NCBI GenBank assembly: GCA_012515695.1
Contig: JAAYXX010000157.1
Span: forward strand, 1-16,323
Direction of reading: 5' to 3'
Origin: Chloroflexota bacterium
Lineage (GTDB): Bacteria > Chloroflexota > Anaerolineae > UBA1429
Length of the DNA stretch: 16,323 bases
Part shown: piece by piece, positions 14,500-16,323 of the stretch
Layout: each line of letters starts with the position of its first letter
Position numbering within the stretch: the stretch's first letter is position 1
Program-made: the position numbers and the translations under genes
Notes under the pieces: generated by a model
Database searches by the model: none
The model's input: the letters and a program-made list of their open reading frames with translations, nothing else
Told to the model about the DNA's origin: nothing

Positions 14500-15456
14500 T
14501 CAGCCCTCTGTTTGCCAGTTGGCACGAGCCTGCTCTACGGCCTGCAACGCTTGTATATGGCGTTGGCGGCATTCTTCCAGCGTGGGCTTCCACACGGTTT
14601 GCATAAAGCCCTTCAGGCGCGGGGGCGCGATATGTTCCCGGCAGTATTCCACCGTCAGGCCGAAATTGGTTGGGTCGGTCCAATTGCTGCCGGCGGGGAC
14701 CTGGTCGAACCCATGCGCTTCGAGGTCGCGGTAGGTTCGCGCGGCTGTCACGGTGTCGTCAAAGCGAGTGCCATAGTACCAGTTGCTTTGCAGCACCGAA
14801 CGCGGCATTTCGGCCAGGAAGGTTTCCGGATGATGCCAGAAATAGTCGGACCAGACCCAGGCCCTTGAACCGCCGCGCTCTACCTGGTCGACCAGGAAAT
14901 GCAGGTCGTGCCACCACAGGTCGTATTGGCGGACGAGCATATAGGCGTAATGCCGCTGATGCTCTGCTGTCTCCTCGTCCATGCCCAGGTGGAAGAAGCG
15001 CGGGTGATCGAACAACTCGATTATCTCGGCGATCAGGTCGCGGCACACGCCGTAATAGGTGTCGGTGGAGACCATGCGGGCGTACGGCCCCATCCACGTA
15101 TCGTGAGCGGTGGAAAAGTTGAGCTTGGGGATAGGCTCCAGGCCAAGCTGGCGCATACGGGCGAGTTCCTGGCGTAGGCGCTCGATGCTCCATGCCCCTT
15201 GCACGGCGATTTCGGGGTGGCTCTGATAGCGGACGCCGTCGCCCAGGTCGATGAGCACCATATTCAGGCCGCCCTGTGCCGCGGTATGCAGCAGGTCGGT
15301 CCACAGGCTGTCATCGAAGCGCAGATAGGGCCTGGCGCTGATATAGTCGGTGCCCCAGTCGGGGGCGTCGCGGTCTGACCACATATTGTAGCTGAGATGC
15401 AGCAACACGGCCCAAATGAGGTCATTCTGACTCTGGCTGTTCGGCTCTGAGGACAT
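14500..15456 (-). CDS. GH20-like TIM-barrel glycoside hydrolase
   Basis: Compact 318-aa protein that I place near glycoside hydrolase family 20 (beta-hexosaminidase superfamily). HLGMDE (156-161) fits the GH20 H-x-G-x-D-E motif in which the Asp-Glu pair (here Asp160 and Glu161) supports substrate-assisted catalysis. Upstream, GLEPIPKLNFSTAHDTW (105-121) fits the strand before it, and VWSDYFWHHP (201-210) the strand after. There is no N-terminal GH20b domain, carbohydrate module or signal peptide, so it should act inside the cell. The ATG at 15456 with GGAGG 7 nt upstream is preferred over an in-frame start at 15597, which would add 47 unconserved residues and span the promoter. Similar proteins are usually annotated as hypothetical or Tat-signal proteins, so substrate is unknown. 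Confidence 0.75.
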   Translation of the reverse strand: MSSEPNSQSQNDLIWAVLLHLSYNMWSDRDAPDWGTDYISARPYLRFDDSLWTDLLHTAAQGGLNMVLIDLGDGVRYQSHPEIAVQGAWSIERLRQELARMRQLGLEPIPKLNFSTAHDTWMGPYARMVSTDTYYGVCRDLIAEIIELFDHPRFFHLGMDEETAEHQRHYAYMLVRQYDLWWHDLHFLVDQVERGGSRAWVWSDYFWHHPETFLAEMPRSVLQSNWYYGTRFDDTVTAARTYRDLEAHGFDQVPAGSNWTDPTNFGLTVEYCREHIAPPRLKGFMQTVWKPTLEECRQRHIQALQAVEQARANWQTEG

Positions 15457-15483
15457 GTGCAACCTCCCTCGATTAGCTTGAGC

Positions 15484-15512
15484 TTGATCGACCACGGGAA
15501 ACAAGAGATAAT
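15484..15512 (+). promoter_or_regulatory. Sigma-70-type promoter of the IMPase-family gene
   Basis: TTGATC (15484-15489), 17-bp spacer, GATAAT (15507-15512): 4 of 6 and 5 of 6 to consensus. Predicted start near 15519, about 49 nt before the ATG. The -35 lies inside a TCGAT/ATCGA inverted repeat (15469-15473, 15487-15491), a possible operator. It faces the minus-strand promoter at 15526-15554. Confidence 0.6.
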
Positions 15513-15525
15513 GCGCTGCACCAGT

Positions 15526-15554
15526 ATGATACATGAGCATGGGCCATGAGGCAA
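15526..15554 (-). promoter_or_regulatory. Sigma-70-type promoter of the GH20-like gene
   Basis: Minus strand TTGCCT (15554-15549), 17-bp spacer, TATCAT (15531-15526): 4 of 6 and 5 of 6 to consensus. The start is predicted near 15519, about 63 nt before the ATG at 15456, the same point as for the plus-strand promoter. Confidence 0.55.
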
Positions 15555-15567
15555 TGGAAAGAGGCGG

Positions 15568-16323
15568 ATGGTGGATGAGAGGCGAACGGTGGCGCAAACG
15601 GTACGCGATCTACCTGTTTCCCTAGAGAGCGTCAGGGAATGGGTGGCGGAGGCGGGGCGCATGGCGCTGGAGCGGCGGGAGGCAGTCCACGCGCTGCTCA
15701 AGGCCGATGGCACGCCGGTGACGCCGGTGGACAAGGCGGTCGAGGCGTATCTGGTCGAGCGCATTACGCAATGTTGCCCCGATCATACGATTATCGCCGA
15801 AGAAGAGCGAGCGCATCGGGGGAGCAGCTCCTACGCGTGGGTGATTGATCCACTGGATGGGACGAGGGCGTATGCTGGCGGCCTGCCGATGTGGGGTATT
15901 TCGGTGGGGCTGCTTTGGGGCAGCGAACCCGTGGCGGGCGTTTTCTCTATGCCAGCCCTGGGCGAGATGTATTGGGCGGATGCTCAGGGGGCGTGGCGCA
16001 ACGGCCAGGCGTTGGGGCAGGCGCGGTCTGTGACCCTGGCTGATCCGCTGGCGTATCTGCTCGTGCCGTCCAACGTTCATCTGGCCTATGAGATCAGCTT
16101 TCCGCGTGTGCGCTCGTTGGGTAGCACGGCGGCGCACCTGCTATACGTGGCCTGTACTACGGCCATCGGGGCGTTGACGCGGCGGGTGTATCTGTGGGAT
16201 GTGGCGGGCGTGCTGCCGATCCTCAACCACTGTGGGGTAACGGTAGCCCATCTCTCAGGAGCCCCGCTGAATCTGGCGGCGCTGCTGGATGCGCCCCGGC
16301 TGCCCGAACCCCTGCTGGTGGCG
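15568..16323 (+). CDS. Inositol-monophosphatase family phosphatase (3' end beyond window)
   Basis: The 252 visible codons give a nearly complete Mg2+-dependent phosphatase of the IMPase/FBPase/CysQ fold. Metal-binding elements are all present: IAEEE (76-80), DPLDGT (94-99) and WDVAG (210-214). Also seen are KADGTPVTPVDKAVEAYL (45-62) and RSLGSTAAHLLYVA (182-195), typical of the family. The residues after DPLDGT are RAY rather than the TNF of inositol monophosphatases, KNF of histidinol phosphatases or KEF of CysQ, so substrate cannot be named. An in-frame stop at about 15547-15549 bounds the start. The ATG at 15568 sits close to AAAGAGG; a GTG at 15571 would have better spacing. It is divergent from the GH20-like gene, with 111 bp between the two starts. 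Confidence 0.9.
   Translation, partial: MVDERRTVAQTVRDLPVSLESVREWVAEAGRMALERREAVHALLKADGTPVTPVDKAVEAYLVERITQCCPDHTIIAEEERAHRGSSSYAWVIDPLDGTRAYAGGLPMWGISVGLLWGSEPVAGVFSMPALGEMYWADAQGAWRNGQALGQARSVTLADPLAYLLVPSNVHLAYEISFPRVRSLGSTAAHLLYVACTTAIGALTRRVYLWDVAGVLPILNHCGVTVAHLSGAPLNLAALLDAPRLPEPLLVA

Noticed and set aside
15457..15597. Upstream start giving a 365-residue GH20-like protein
   Set aside because: The extra 47 residues are unlike the family, cross the predicted promoter and overlap the divergent gene. The start at 15456 has a strong ribosome site.
1..16323. CRISPR arrays, insertion sequences, phage genes, rRNA or tRNA genes
   Set aside because: No regularly spaced repeats, transposase or integrase motifs, or RNA gene signatures were found on either strand.

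Overview
The window looks like chromosomal DNA of a GC-rich, heterotrophic bacterium, most likely a member of the Chloroflexota (Anaerolineae/Caldilinea-like). This is inferred from gene content and style: a family 5 solute-binding lipoprotein with a Val/Glu/Lys-rich linker behind its lipobox, a DUF1015 gene paired with serA, and intracellular glycoside hydrolases without secretion signals. No rRNA or tRNA gene and no marker protein is present to prove the phylum. I see no IS element, phage gene or CRISPR array, and nearly all space is accounted for by ordinary compact genes.

Layout. (1) Positions 1-1336, minus: a GH42-like beta-galactosidase-type TIM-barrel enzyme, cut by the left edge, with its own consensus promoter. 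(2) Positions 1548-7744, minus: a complete peptide/oligosaccharide-type ABC importer operon ordered promoter, long leader, binding protein, strong intercistronic hairpin, dppD, dppF, dppB, dppC, terminator. (3) Positions 7843-10544, minus: a three-gene ABC-2 exporter (ATPase plus two permeases, the COG4586/COG4587/COG3694 type) with its own promoter and a hairpin-bearing leader. (4) Positions 10601-11154, minus: a small DUF454 membrane protein followed by a multi-hairpin, REP-like element. (5) Positions 11305-14494, plus: a serine-biosynthesis unit with a promoter, a leader carrying what looks like an antiterminator/terminator switch, a DUF1015 gene, serA (D-3-phosphoglycerate dehydrogenase), and a strong terminator. 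(6) Positions 14500-15554, minus: a GH20-like glycosidase converging on serA. (7) From 15484, plus: an inositol-monophosphatase-family gene, cut by the right edge, whose promoter overlaps face to face with that of the GH20-like gene.

How the parts may work together. The importer probably brings in oligosaccharides or oligopeptides. Both glycosidases lack signal peptides, so an uptake-then-hydrolyse scheme is plausible, but that is inference. The DUF1015-serA pair is the most interesting unit. SerA makes the first committed intermediate of serine synthesis. DUF1015 is uncharacterised but carries a DGHHR box like that of ParB-fold proteins, a fold that includes free-serine kinases. A leader with mutually exclusive stems and a U8 terminator precedes the pair, so the unit is probably controlled by premature termination. 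The sigma-70-like promoters are unusually easy to read here: most of the pairs I list have exactly 17-bp spacing.
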